Source: Adenophora triphylla var. japonica
Taxonomy: Eukaryota > Streptophyta > Magnoliopsida > Asterales > Campanulaceae
NCBI GenBank assembly: GCA_022495995.1
Contig: JAFEMH010000758.1
Span: forward strand, 186,001-250,000
Direction of reading: 5' to 3'
Length of the DNA stretch: 64,000 nt
Within the stretch, counting starts at the first letter, position 1; each line of letters starts with the position of its first letter. Made by a program: the position numbers and the translations under genes. Below the pieces are notes generated by a model. The model was not told the origin of the DNA, made no database searches, and worked only from the letters and a program-made list of their open reading frames with translations. Below are positions 25,624 to 36,391 of the stretch, in pieces.

Positions 25624-27069
25624 TGTTCGGTCGAAACCTAACGGTTTATTTAATTCCGCAAGCGCACGGGCTATTGTAATATAGCGGGTGCAAGTACGGG
25701 TCGATCCCACATAGACAGGGTTTACTTAAGGGATATTTTTATCTTTAGTAAGTAATAGAAAAGATTGGGGGGGAGATAAAATTTGTTTTTAGAAAAATAG
25801 AGAGAACATAAACAGAAAGTACTTTGATTAAATTCTTATAAAACGAAGTATTCTCGGGATTGAAAATCATACACATAACTTTGTTCATCAAATTGTCATT
25901 GTCTTAGAGATAAAAGGTTTTCATAAAAAGCAAGGATGGTATGTTAAGCCTACGCTACTTCGGGCTAAGACAGTAGCGTTTGTATTCTTCACTAATTATG
26001 TCCTAACTGTTTGAGATTTCCGTTTATGTTATCTCCGCCCTGTCACAAACGGGCATTCCGGCTTATCTCTAGCTGACCATAATTAGTAAAAATCCATTAA
26101 GAACGAGAGTCAACATACTTTCCATTCAAAGAACACCCCTAGGCCATTGAACTACTTTCGTGATCAATGAAACCTAGTTTCTTTATATGGTTCCGTCAAT
26201 CGAGATTCTCCGCTAGGTACTTCTCTCAATTGACTGAATCATACAAATTGAATATCTCCAAAATGTAAGGCATTTAGAGATTAATATAAAGAAATTGTTT
26301 AGATGAAGAAAGAAGACAAGACTTTTCATTTTAGATGATGAACAGTATGTTTTTGAGTTTTCCAACCCCAGAATAAGGGGGATTACTCACAAGCCATTAA
26401 TAACATAAAAGTAGAAATAAAAGATTGAGTAAGAAGGACTTATGATGAATAAATGCTGAAAATGATGCTTCACTTTTATTACTTTTCCTTCAAAGTAACT
26501 CCAAGAACAAAACAATGACTTTGATCTTCAAATTTATTTGAAAAATTGTTGTCACAAGTGTTTGTACTTTCTATCTATATAATATCAGTGATTTCTCTCT
26601 AAGAATTCGTATCTAAGACTGATCACTAGGGTCCTATTTATAAATGGGAGGAGACTCTTCAATTGGGTGCCATCAAAAGGTGCCTTTACATCTGCAGTCA
26701 CGACTTGCACGACCGTGTCAAGGATTTTGCACGGCCGTGCACTCTTTGGCGCCAGTTTTGAATTTGAACTTGGAGACTTGCACGGCCGCTCCTAATATAG
26801 CTGCACGGCCGCTCCCACTGGTTTTCAGCTTGGTGTGTTTATTTTACTTGGTGTTCCTCCATCCTTTCGGACCAATTAGCCCAAGTATCCTTTAGATATA
26901 AAATGACCCTAAAACCTGTCTAAAAATGTATAAAACATATCAAAAACGTAAAATCTAATAAAATAGCAAAAGTAAGTAAAAAGTATTAAAAACTAAATAA
27001 AAATGATGATTTATTTATGTAAAAGTATATAAAAACTAGGATAATTGACTATATAATAGTCACTTATCA
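25624..27069 (-). repeat. 3' LTR of the Gypsy fragment
   Basis: On the minus strand it runs from TGATAAGTGACTATTATATA to CGACCGAACA, 1446 bp, directly after the polypurine tract. It holds a cluster of GCACGGCCGTGC-type palindromes (26696-26816) and a TATA-like TTTATAAATAGGAC about 60 bp further on. The outer end carries the widespread plant LTR phrase CCGCAAGCGCACGG. Confidence 0.8.
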
Positions 27070-28462
27070 AACTCCCCCACACTTAAGCTTTTGCTTGTCC
27101 CCAAGCAAACTTAGAATGAAAATATGGAGAGGGAGAAAAAGCAAGATTGATCCCTAAGAAATAAAGTAGCAAGCCTTAAATTGCCTCTTTAGATAATGCC
27201 TTTGCCTTTCTAATCATATTTTGAATACCTTTAAAAATTTATCTCGGAAGAAGCATTTTAGGGATATTTTTAAAGAGATAAAATGCAAGACAATAACCTA
27301 ATATAGCATATATAAAATTTTGACCAAGTAAAGCATGCTAGAAGGATAAATCTTAGATTTATTTCTTGATAGAAAAAGCTGTCACTTTTTTAGAGTGATT
27401 TTTGAGAAAAGATGAATTTATTTCTTTAAAATGTACAAGAGAAGGTATAAACATTTATATACAAATTAGAAGTTTCGAAGAATTGTATTACATTCTTGAA
27501 TCACAAGGGTGAAAAATGAATGATGATAGTGGAAAAATCTCATCAAAGTCAAACAAATTTATCTTATTTTTTTGCACGTGTTATATTTTTACAAAAGACC
27601 TAAGTTATTTTTGATCCTTTCAAGTAGGAGACATTGTGGTCGCGAACCCCATGTTCCTAATACTTAGATCAAGAATACTTTTGGATATTACTTTCGTTTG
27701 GCAAGGAAGCATCGTCGCAGCGAACGCCGTGCCCCGAGTTACTTAGGAAGTAATAGGTTTCTTTTTGCTTTTAAGGATTGGTGACAAATGTCACTCTTTT
27801 TAGCAATAAAGATGTTTTACTTTGATTTGATTTGAGAAATGGAAAAATGGAATTTTTGATGAAAGGGTGTGATTCAAGGGATGCAAACAAAAAGGTGCTT
27901 CTAAAAAGGGAATAAACATTTAATAAAGATAAAAGATGTACAATCTTAAAGAAATATTTTCAATATTTGCATAAATGACCAAGCATAAAAAAAAATTCCT
28001 TCTAATCAAATGCATTTTCCTTGATGAGACTCTATATTTTGCTATACTAACTTATGAGGCTTTCAATTATTTCCTAAAAATATCCCTATAGTTTTCCTTT
28101 TTATAGATTTCTAAGTTTATAGAAAATATGAGAGGAAAGATAAATAGGCATTTATACTAGGGCAAATGGCAAGCATAATGATAATGATTTTTGATCATCA
28201 TAGGGATTTATTATATATATATATTTTTATATACTATTATACATGCATAAACGAAAAATACAACTAAGTTAAAAAGAAAAAATTACACTAGAAAGCAATT
28301 AAATCTAACCTAGAAAGCAAGTAAAAATTTAAAACTAGAAAGCGAAAAAATAAAAGGATAGATATACCCCCCCCACACTTGAAATGAACATTGTCCTCAA
28401 TGTTTCAAGGAACAATGCCAAATCTAGGGAGGGTAAAGAAAAAAAAAACTTACTAAAATGGT

Positions 28463-29303
28463 TCATGGGTAGGAAGGTGGCTGCGGAAAATCATCCCAAT
28501 TGTTGACCCCGTAGTTGAAGATTGTGTTCACTTGCCTTTGAATCGTTCCCACACGATTTTGTATATCATTCCGGAAATAATGAAATTCATTGTTGAAAGT
28601 GTCGAACCGAGTCATTATTTGATTGTTTTGAAGCTCGATCCTGTCAAATCTATCATTAAAATCCGGTGGCAAAGGGGGTGGTTGGGTTGATGTTGCTCTT
28701 CTTCTTCTCCTTCTTCTTCCTCTTGGTTTGCTTGACTTGATTGGCCCTCCCCATAGTTCATGGAATTTGGAAATATCCATGTTTGATGTTGGTAAGTTAG
28801 AGCTTTGGGGAGGATGGGACTAGGCAAAACAATGTAGGGTGTTTTACCCGGCCCTACCAACCAATTGTATTCTCCACGTCCTCTATCCGTGATCATTTGC
28901 ATATTTCGCAAAGTTGGAATATCCAACTTTGTTGAACCCGAAACCGCAACCTCATTGTCGGGCATTGCCCGCCGAAAATGGAGACCAAACAAAGTGATTA
29001 TACCTCCAATGTGAATCTCCCCATTGAAAGTTGGAGAGACGATATCACTAAACAACTCGATCAAGAAATGGCTCAAATTCACCCTCCTATGAGCCCTCAC
29101 CAAACACCATAACAAAAACAACTCCTTCTTATTCACCGTGCCCTTATCTTCCCTAGTAAAAATAGTGCATGCGTAGAATCTATGCATAATCCGAAGAAAG
29201 GGATGGATAATAGATGAGGCTTTTGCGGTTCTAGATTTGAAGGATGGAATTCCGGTTATTTGCTCCCAAAACACATGTGAAACCTTTTCACATTTGAATA
29301 GCC
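28463..29303 (-). pseudogene. Gypsy 3' ORF fragment (Athila-ORF-like), frameshifted
   Basis: An open minus-strand frame runs from the junction at 29303 to about 28690, containing HVFWEQITGIPSF and HRRVNLSHFLIELF. It then shifts frame to 28463, ending in an arginine run (RGRRRRRRR), a proline stretch and a probable coiled coil (DRFDRIELQNNQIMTRFDT). This layout resembles the ORF found near the ends of Athila-type elements. Function is unknown. It has no start because of the truncation. Confidence 0.5.
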
Positions 29304-30170
29304 TTTGAAATGAGTATGGTAGGTGAGCTAAACTATTTTTTAGACCTTCAAATAAAACAAAGTAAGGAGGGAATTTTTATTTCTCAAAGTAAATATGCCA
29401 AAAACTTGGTTAAGAAATTCTCTCTTGACAAGGCCTCTCGCCTTAAAACTCCCATGGGATCATCCCAAAAGTTTTGCAAAGATGAGGATGGTGAGGATGT
29501 TGATCCTACCTTATATAGAAGTATGCTTGGGAGCTTGTTGTACCTTTCAGCAAGTCGACCTGACATCATGTTTAGTGTATGCCTGTGTGCTAGATATCAA
29601 GCTTGCCCAAAAATATCCCACCTCAAAGCTGTAAAAAGAATTATTAGATATGTTGGTGGAACTGTCAATTTAGAGTTAAGCTATACTCGAGAAACCAATA
29701 CAAATCTGGTAGGATTCAGTGACTCTGATTGGGTAGGCAACACTGATGATAGGAAAAGCACAACTGGGGGTTGTTTCTATCTTGGGAACAATTTAGTATC
29801 TTGGTATAGTCGAAAACAAAACTGTGTATCCCTATCTACTGCTGAGTCATAATATGTTGCTGTAGACAGTTGTTGTTCTCAACTTCTTTGGATGAATCAG
29901 ATGATTAAATATTATGGACTTAAAAGTGATATCCTAACTATTTTTTATGATAATCTAAGTGCCATAGAAATATCAAAAAATCCTGTTCAACACTCACGTA
30001 CTAAACACATTGACATTAGACATCATTTTATTCGTGATCTTGTTGAGCAAAAAATCATTAGCATGGAATCAATTAGCACTGAAAAACAGTTGGCTGATAT
30101 TTTCACCAAAGCCCTTGATTTTCAGAAATTTTCCACTCTAAGGAAGTCTCTGAGTTTGTGTGCCATCTGA
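29304..30170 (+). pseudogene. Copia reverse transcriptase C terminus and RNase H (SIRE-type)
   Basis: The frame starts abruptly at FEMSMVGELNYFLDLQIKQ, the part of Copia reverse transcriptase after the YVDD box, which is missing. It continues through SRPDIMFSVCLCARYQ to RNase H motifs (GFSDSDWVGNTDDRKST, SLSTAES, FYDNLSAIEISKNP, KHIDIRHHFIRD) and the normal pol end at 30168-30170. One in-frame stop replaces the residue after SLSTAES at 29850. Direct fusion with Gypsy DNA on the left makes it dead. Confidence 0.88.
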
Positions 30171-31186
30171 TGATGTGATCCCCTGTGTGATCACATCATA
30201 ACTTACACCTGTATATTTAATTCTAACAAAAAAAAATGCATTGCATGATTTATCTCAGTGTGGTCACTTGTATTGCATCTTTGACTTGTCTCCTCTCTTA
30301 ATTGTGAATTCTTCTTAAAAAGTAGTCAACGATTGTTGACTCAAAATTTATCCTACTGGATGTCTCTTGGTGGGTGCTTAATCAAAAAAAAAAAAAGGGG
30401 GAAACAACTACTCCACTCATGGTATGAAGTCATTTCAATGTAATCAAAATGACATCAAGAGAAAGTTTATGTCAAATTGACAAGATCATTCGAAAGAGGG
30501 CTATCCATGAAAGTAAAGAAGAGTTAAAGCTACCCATAAAAATATTTCTCCACAAAAAATTATAAAGTGGATGCATTCTAGAGGCCAAGCTAGACAAGAT
30601 TACAATTCATTGACTTTCCTAGAGGAGATGCGTCCCCTGATGTAATTACATTCTATACCACACATATACTGAGATTTATCCTTCACATGTTTGTACATTA
30701 TGCATCATTTTGTTTAGTCATAATTTTAGGTCAACCTGGTCCTTGGTGAAAATTTTAAACAAATGTTTTTCACTTCCGAATTATTTTTGTTAAATAGTTT
30801 TTATGCTCAACAAAATTTTATAATTTCTTTTTGATGTCCTTGTGTTTAGGGGGAGTATATGGTATGTGGATTTTTAATTTTTCTATGGCAGGTACATTAT
30901 CTACAAGGTTTAATTTTCTAAGGTAATTGATTTTATCTTTATCATCTAAAGAGTCCAAGGAAATTAAGGGCACTACTCCAAGGAATTCGGCTGGCCACAA
31001 GGTAACTCTTGTCCTAATTAAACTCCAATTACTCTAAAGAGACCTAGCCTAGTTGTAATTAATCTCATGCCATCACATCACATAAATACGCCTAACCCTT
31101 TTTCCATTAAACCCTCACCGGCTACTATTCACCAACAAAAATCCTTTGCAATTCAAAAAACTCCCCTCTGTTCTTCATCAAAATCA
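30171..31186 (+). other. Noncoding spacer between pol and the extra ORF of the SIRE-type element
   Basis: AT-rich internal element sequence without ORF, with short A-runs and an AAGGGGG purine patch near 30396. It corresponds to the long untranslated segment after pol in SIRE elements. Confidence 0.5.
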
Positions 31187-33429
31187 ATGGCATCCCATTC
31201 CAATCCTCCTTCTCCGACCGCCGTTAACTCACCCCATACATCTCCGGTGGCCCAAATCGAAGCTGCCGTCGAACTGTTTGTTGATGTCGAAGCTGCTCCG
31301 GTCTCCATGTTACTCCCCGATGCTCCGGATAATGCTATTGATGTGGACAACCCCGGTGACCTAAAATCCATTGGAGCTACTGTTGGCCTGGGAAAAGGCC
31401 CCAAATGGTCACTCAGGCAAAGAGGTTTCTCGCCAAACATGGCTGAGTACACCCCTAGTGTTCGCCCTAACATGGCTGAACCAGAATTCATCAAAGGTGA
31501 GGATGAAGACTATGATCCGTCTGCTGATCTAAAAAGGAAAATAGGCAAATCCTCTGCAATCGGATCAGGAAGCTCGTCTGGAAAGGCTCAACCCCAACCT
31601 CAATGAAGGAAGTATTTGGAGGGGCTCAATGTCTACTCTAGTGAATCCGACGAAGCTGATGATGCTGAAGCTTTTAAGGTGGTGTCTAGGAGGGCTCAGT
31701 CAGAAGAAATTGAAGAATTGAAGGAAGCCACTGAAGAGATCATTGAGTCTGCCTCACATGCTATGGATGACATATTTCCTCATGTCATTGTTACCCCTAA
31801 GTACCTTCCTGCTAGAGGTATGGCTACCCCTCCTCTGTCTCCTACCCTTGCTATTGCTAATGCTACCTCATCCCCAACTCTATCTCCCACTAGAAATCCA
31901 ACTGTAACCCCCTCTCAATCCTCTCCTGGAAACTGGTATTCGGGTGGATTTCCCTCTTCTTGTGCTCATGAAGAGGATGATGATGTTGATGTGGATGATG
32001 AGGATGAGCACATTCCTCTTCAAGCTCTCTTGGACCTAAGGAAAGGAAAGAGAAAAATGAGGAAATCAAAGGCTGAGGATGCTGCCTCCATATCTGCCCA
32101 AGCATCTGACATAGGGTCAGATGATGATGAAGCTAAGGACGAAACATTCAAGCTGGATAGAGAAGAACTTGAAGCTGAAAAAGAGGATGTGGCTGAAGAT
32201 GTGATCACATCAGCACCCTCACCATGGAGAGTTAGCCAAAGGAAAGCCAGCTCCTCTAAGTCTCCAATGCCTGTGCCAAGGCATTCCCCAAGGTCCAAAC
32301 CCTCGTCAAGGAAGGTAAGTCCTCATTCCCCAGAAAAATTCATGTCAAAGTCAGTAAAGGAGAGATTTGCATTTTTTAGGAAGAAGGGTTTTTTTGGTGA
32401 AAAGGGTGATTGATAAGTCATTTGAGGAAGTAGGAATGAAAAGATACCTAGAGGAAAAGGGTCTCCTATATTCTGTCTCTTATCCCCATAACTATTATCC
32501 ATCTCTTGTGAGTGAATTTTATGCCAGCATTGTCCAATCCATTCAAGATCCAAGGGATATTGGCTTTGAAAAAGTTTGTGTTCGTGGCAAACTTATATCC
32601 TTTTCTCCTGCTATGATAAATATTTTCCTTCATGCCCCCCAGTCCTCACATTCCTCCTCCCATGGCCCCTAAGAATGTGATTGCTAATTCCCTCACAAAT
32701 GGTGTAGATCCTACCTGGCACACCCAGTTTAAATGCACCTTGCTCACATCTTTATGTAGTTTTCTGTTCAAGATCTCTACCTTCAATTGGAAACCTACCT
32801 CCAATAAAAACATAGTAACAGTGCCCCATGCTGATCTCATTTACAGAATTTTTACTGGCCAAGAGTTTAATCTTGGAGAGATTATTTTTGGTATTGTGGT
32901 CCAATTTGCTGAGAAAGAACTTCCATCAGATCTACCTTTCTCATGTTTGATAACTGGATTATTCTTAAAACAAGGGGTGGATGTTCTTATGTCTGATAGG
33001 CTGTGTTAAAAGGTTGAACCGTTTGGTATACAACGTGTTCTAGAGTGCACCAAACGAACTGTAGACCTGCCTGCGGTGTTCCCTGATGACCCTGTCGTTG
33101 ATGCTCACGATGCTGATGAGGAGGATCCTGTTGATGTCAGTGAAGATGTGCCTGCATCTCCGGTATCACTAGTGGATCAAGTTAAGGTGCTCACTGAAGA
33201 AATTAAGTTTTTGGAAAAAACTATGCTCAACTCAAGGGTTCAATTCAAGGAGATGTCCATGAGAAGGAACAAGCTGCTGGCAGCCCGTGAAAGCCTTTCT
33301 GGTCAAAAAGGGGGAGCAAGCTCAAGCAATGTTTTCCAAGATATTAGTCAAGACTTCAAGTGGGAGTTGCTTGCAGAGACTCATGCTGAAATGGAAGGAA
33401 AGCAGAGTTGGGACAGAAGCTTCAACTGA
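31187..33429 (+). pseudogene. Extra ORF downstream of pol (putative plant transposon protein), broken
   Basis: ATG at 31187 begins a serine/proline- and acid-rich protein of roughly 740 codons. The frame is interrupted by a stop at 31604, a frameshift near 32380-32410, another near 32620 and a stop at 33007. The middle part (MKRYLEEKGLLYSVSYPHNY, then SEFYASIVQS, VRGKLISFSPAMIN and later NWKPTS) has the pattern of the putative plant transposon protein domain seen in many retroelement ORFs. The C-terminal 100 residues form a likely coiled coil. In SIRE elements an ORF at this position has been called env-like; no signal peptide or membrane segment is evident here, so that label is not supported. 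Confidence 0.6.
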
Positions 33430-33709
33430 TTGAAGTTCCTTTGTTTTATCGTATGGTTTAGGTGTTTAAAACAATTTTAATTTCTTGTTGTTTATTAGGA
33501 ACTATGGTGATGTTTTTTTTTTGTTTTGGGTATTTTGGACATGGTCTGTTTATGGTTTTAATAACTAGTATTTAGGGGGAGCATTCGAGCTCTCCACTTC
33601 GTAACTCGTGGTTGATAATGATTTAGCTTAAATTGTGCTTAAATTATATTTTGCTTGAGATTTGGTTTTTGAACAGAAAGCAACAAAACAGGGGAAGATT
33701 GAAAGTGTG

Positions 33710-34346
33710 AGGACATCACACTTATCCAAGTCAAAAAGGTTGACTTAGTTTAAGTTTTGTTACTTTCTTTTTTATTTAAATTAAGTTAATATTATGTATA
33801 TTATTTATAAATGTTACTAACCTACTAACCGAAAGTCTATCTTGTTTTAGTAGTGTTTGGTGTTTTTATAGGACTCTCATGACTTGGAAAAGGAGTCTAA
33901 AGAGATAAAGATGCTGAGAGATACAAAGGGATAATGAAGATTGGAGTAAAGAGATAATTACCAAAGCTTCGTTATCCATTATTGAAGGCTCCTTTACTAT
34001 AAATATGAAGACCATTCCTCGGCTTAAAAATACGATTTTTGTAGTCTCAAAGTGCTGAAGATAAACAGCCTTCTGAGTGTTTTGTTTAAGTGAGAGTTCT
34101 TTTGGTTATTTTGTCTTCTCTTAGGATTAATTCTTGTAACCGGTTCATAACCTATTTATTAAGAGAAGTTTTATTGTCTACGACAATTTCTTTGTAGATA
34201 AGTGTTAAATACTTTGTTTATTTCATTTCCAAGTTTATTATTTCCGCTGCAATTCTCTGTTGTGCTAGTGCTGGTGCGATAGCATCAGGACTCACATCAG
34301 CTATTTTCGTGTTCCTGTGCACTTCCTAGCCGCTCCATTTCTTTCA
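33710..34346 (+). repeat. 3' LTR of SIRE-type Copia
   Basis: Starts TGAAAGTGTGAGGACATCAC and ends CCATTTCTTTCA, so the termini TGAAAG/CTTTCA are perfect inverted repeats. 637 bp. It follows the purine tract AACAGGGGAAGAT. Confidence 0.92.
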
Positions 34347-34351
34347 GCGTG

Positions 34352-34656
34352 ATTGATTATACTGGCGTGAGTCAATTGCTTTATTAGCTAACCTTTTATA
34401 ATTTAATATTGTTGAATAGGCTAGGGCCCGATATAGGATTCAAGTTCATTATTTATTTTGTATTTAATTTTGTGTGAACTTAGAGGAAAACACAATTTAA
34501 GTAGATCATTAAAGTCCAACCTGAGAAGGTGTGAATTTTACATTAGTGAAGAACACCCACAATAATTGACATCTTAGTGAAATTGATCATAAATGAATAT
34601 ATTTGTGAAACCTATCTTTAGTATGAACAAAAAAATATTAATATGATTTAAAAAAT
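34352..34656. other. Short AT-rich spacer
   Basis: Sequence between the SIRE-type element and the G-rich array. No feature recognised. Confidence 0.3.
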
Positions 34657-35010
34657 TGACGCAGGGAGGGGGAAGGGAGGGTGGGGTGGCGGGGGAGGGG
34701 TTGGAGGGGCAGGAGAGTTGATAAAGAAATTAATATGAGAAAAAAACGGGGTGGGGTGGGGGGGGGGTGGGGAGGTGTGGTGGTGGGGGATGGGTGGTGG
34801 TGGGGGTGTTAATTGAGGGGCGGCAGAAAAATTGTTAAAAAATAACTTTAGTATGAACAAAAAAAAGTTTGACAGGGTGTTGGGTGGGGGTTGGAGGGGC
34901 GGCAAGAATGATGATAAAAAAATTAATATGATAAAAAAAAATTGACGCGGGGAGAGAGGTGGGGGTGGTGGGGGGTGGGTGATGGTGGGGTTTGGGGATG
35001 ATGGTGTTAA
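34657..35010. repeat. G-rich array with repeated A-rich linkers
   Basis: Dense runs of G (up to 10) in contexts like GGGTGGGGTGG alternate with linkers TTAATATGATAAAAAAAATT and TAGTATGAACAAAAAAA, each present about twice or more. The + strand is strongly purine-biased. It resembles in style, but not in sequence, the pyrimidine array in the Harbinger elements. Confidence 0.7.
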
Positions 35011-35476
35011 GAAGCATTTTTCGAAAAATGTTTTGAGTAGGAGAAATCCAGAAGTCATTTTTCATAGGAAACATGCCTATTTTTCATTGATCGGAAAATA
35101 TTTTCCGTTGACTTTATTTTTCGATGGTTACCGACCTCTCCTAAGGAGAAAAAAACTTTTGAACCGGATAAAGCAAATCTTGGTTTTCGTTTTCATGTGA
35201 GTTGTAATGCGAGAATTCGGGTCATACTCTCTATCTGACACAGAGTATTAGTAAAATCATGAAATCTATACCATAATAGATAGTAATTAAGGTCCACTTT
35301 ACCATAACAAAGACGCTGCAGGGTGACGGACAGGGGCATGTATGGCTAAACTATCCTTAAGATTAGATGCTTTGATTTCTTTTATTTATTAATGGAACCG
35401 AAAAATGGGGAAAAGATTTTCCCCTAGCAAACAAAGCCTAAGTTATAAAATTTTTGCACATGAAATAATGAACGAA
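35011..35476. other. Spacer with decayed CGGAAAA-type inverted repeats
   Basis: Contains TTTTTCGAAAAATG, ATCGGAAAATATTTTCCG and, near 35396-35440, a tail like the end of the MITE in the AAE3 intron. Probably old MITE debris; boundaries cannot be set. Confidence 0.35.
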
Positions 35477-35481
35477 CCATA

Positions 35482-36351
35482 TGTTGGAAATGGGTAACGG
35501 AAAGTTAAGTTTAACTTAACGTTGACCTAGGTTTCTAACGAAAGATTCGTTATTTGTTAACGAAACTTGTTACAAATGGTAATCTACATTGGTTGTAGAT
35601 TATATAACTCATTTATTGTCTCAAAAACCATTTTCGGGTGAATGAGAAATTAATGACAAAGTTTTGTAACTTAATGAGAGTTATTTAAAGGGTGTTTAAT
35701 ATGGTTTGATGTGCTCGGCCGAGCAGAGTCCTTGACTCGGCCGAGCAGAGCACAGGAATTGGCCAAAGTCTCTGGACAATCTTACACGGCCGAGGCATAT
35801 GCACGCTTTCTAGCGGTGTGATTGACACTGGCCGCACGAGTCTCGACTTCGGCCGCTGCGGCGCTGGCGCTTCAGGCCGGCGAGTCCATGACTCCGGCCG
35901 AGCAGATCCCTGAACGATCGCAATTCAACAGAAAAGTTATGTCTTTTCGTGGGAAAAGACACAAACCCCTTAACTCTCTTTATATTCTTCCCCTCCGAAT
36001 TTCAATTCATACATACAGTATTTTGAGCCTTCCTACCCTCTAGTAAGATAGATAAACATATCCAAATCATTAGCATATTGTTGCATCAAATCCTTCAAGT
36101 CCAAAGTTGCAAAACATTGTGTTGTTCGCTAGAGTATTTGATTTGGAGTGCTCCTATCATATACTTAAAAGTCGTTTCATCTTACTAGAAGATTGCCATC
36201 GAAATCGTAAGCACCTGTGCGGGGCAATTACTTCTTACGGAGATTGTATTTAATACAAGACTCGACTTAATTTCGTTTGTTTTCAATCTCCGTTACTTTA
36301 CCCGTCAGTTTTTCTGTTAAGTCTTAAAGAAGCCTACCAATAAGTCCAACA
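35482..36351 (+). repeat. 5' LTR of Copia-2
   Basis: 870 bp. Carries a cluster of CTCGGCCGAGCAG-type palindromes (35712-35910) and a TATA-like CTTTATATTCTT at about 35979-35986. The end of the LTR contains AATTACTTCTTACG (36226-36239) and GTCTTAAAGAAGC (36321-36333), whose complements lie just beyond it. Confidence 0.95.
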
Positions 36352-36391
36352 ATCGTAAGAAGTAATTTATGCTTCTTAAGACTTTCAAGAG

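Larger units (their letters stand above)
25624..29303 (-). mobile_element. 3' fragment of a Gypsy retrotransposon (Athila/Tat-like)
   Basis: On the minus strand: a partial ORF region, a 1.4-kb noncoding region, a polypurine tract AGTGTGGGGGAGTT and a 3' LTR. A second purine tract (AAGTGTGGGGGGGG, near 28368-28382) after CATTGAGGACAATGTTCAT is of the type common in Athila/Tat elements. The 5' LTR and gag-pol are absent; the left part ends abruptly at 29303 against Copia reverse transcriptase. Confidence 0.75.
23940..34346 (+). mobile_element. SIRE/Maximus-type Ty1-Copia retrotransposon, internally replaced
   Basis: LTRs 23940-24585 and 33710-34346 bound the element; flanks GCATG (23935-23939) and GCGTG (34347-34351) look like a 5-bp target duplication with one change. 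Internal order is primer-binding site TGGTATCAGAGCC (24588), gag, a foreign Gypsy fragment (25624-29303), the end of reverse transcriptase plus RNase H (29304-30170), an extra ORF (31187-33429) and a purine tract AACAGGGGAAGAT before the 3' LTR. Protease, integrase and most of reverse transcriptase are gone. The long gag, methionine primer site and extra ORF after pol fit the SIRE lineage. Confidence 0.85.
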
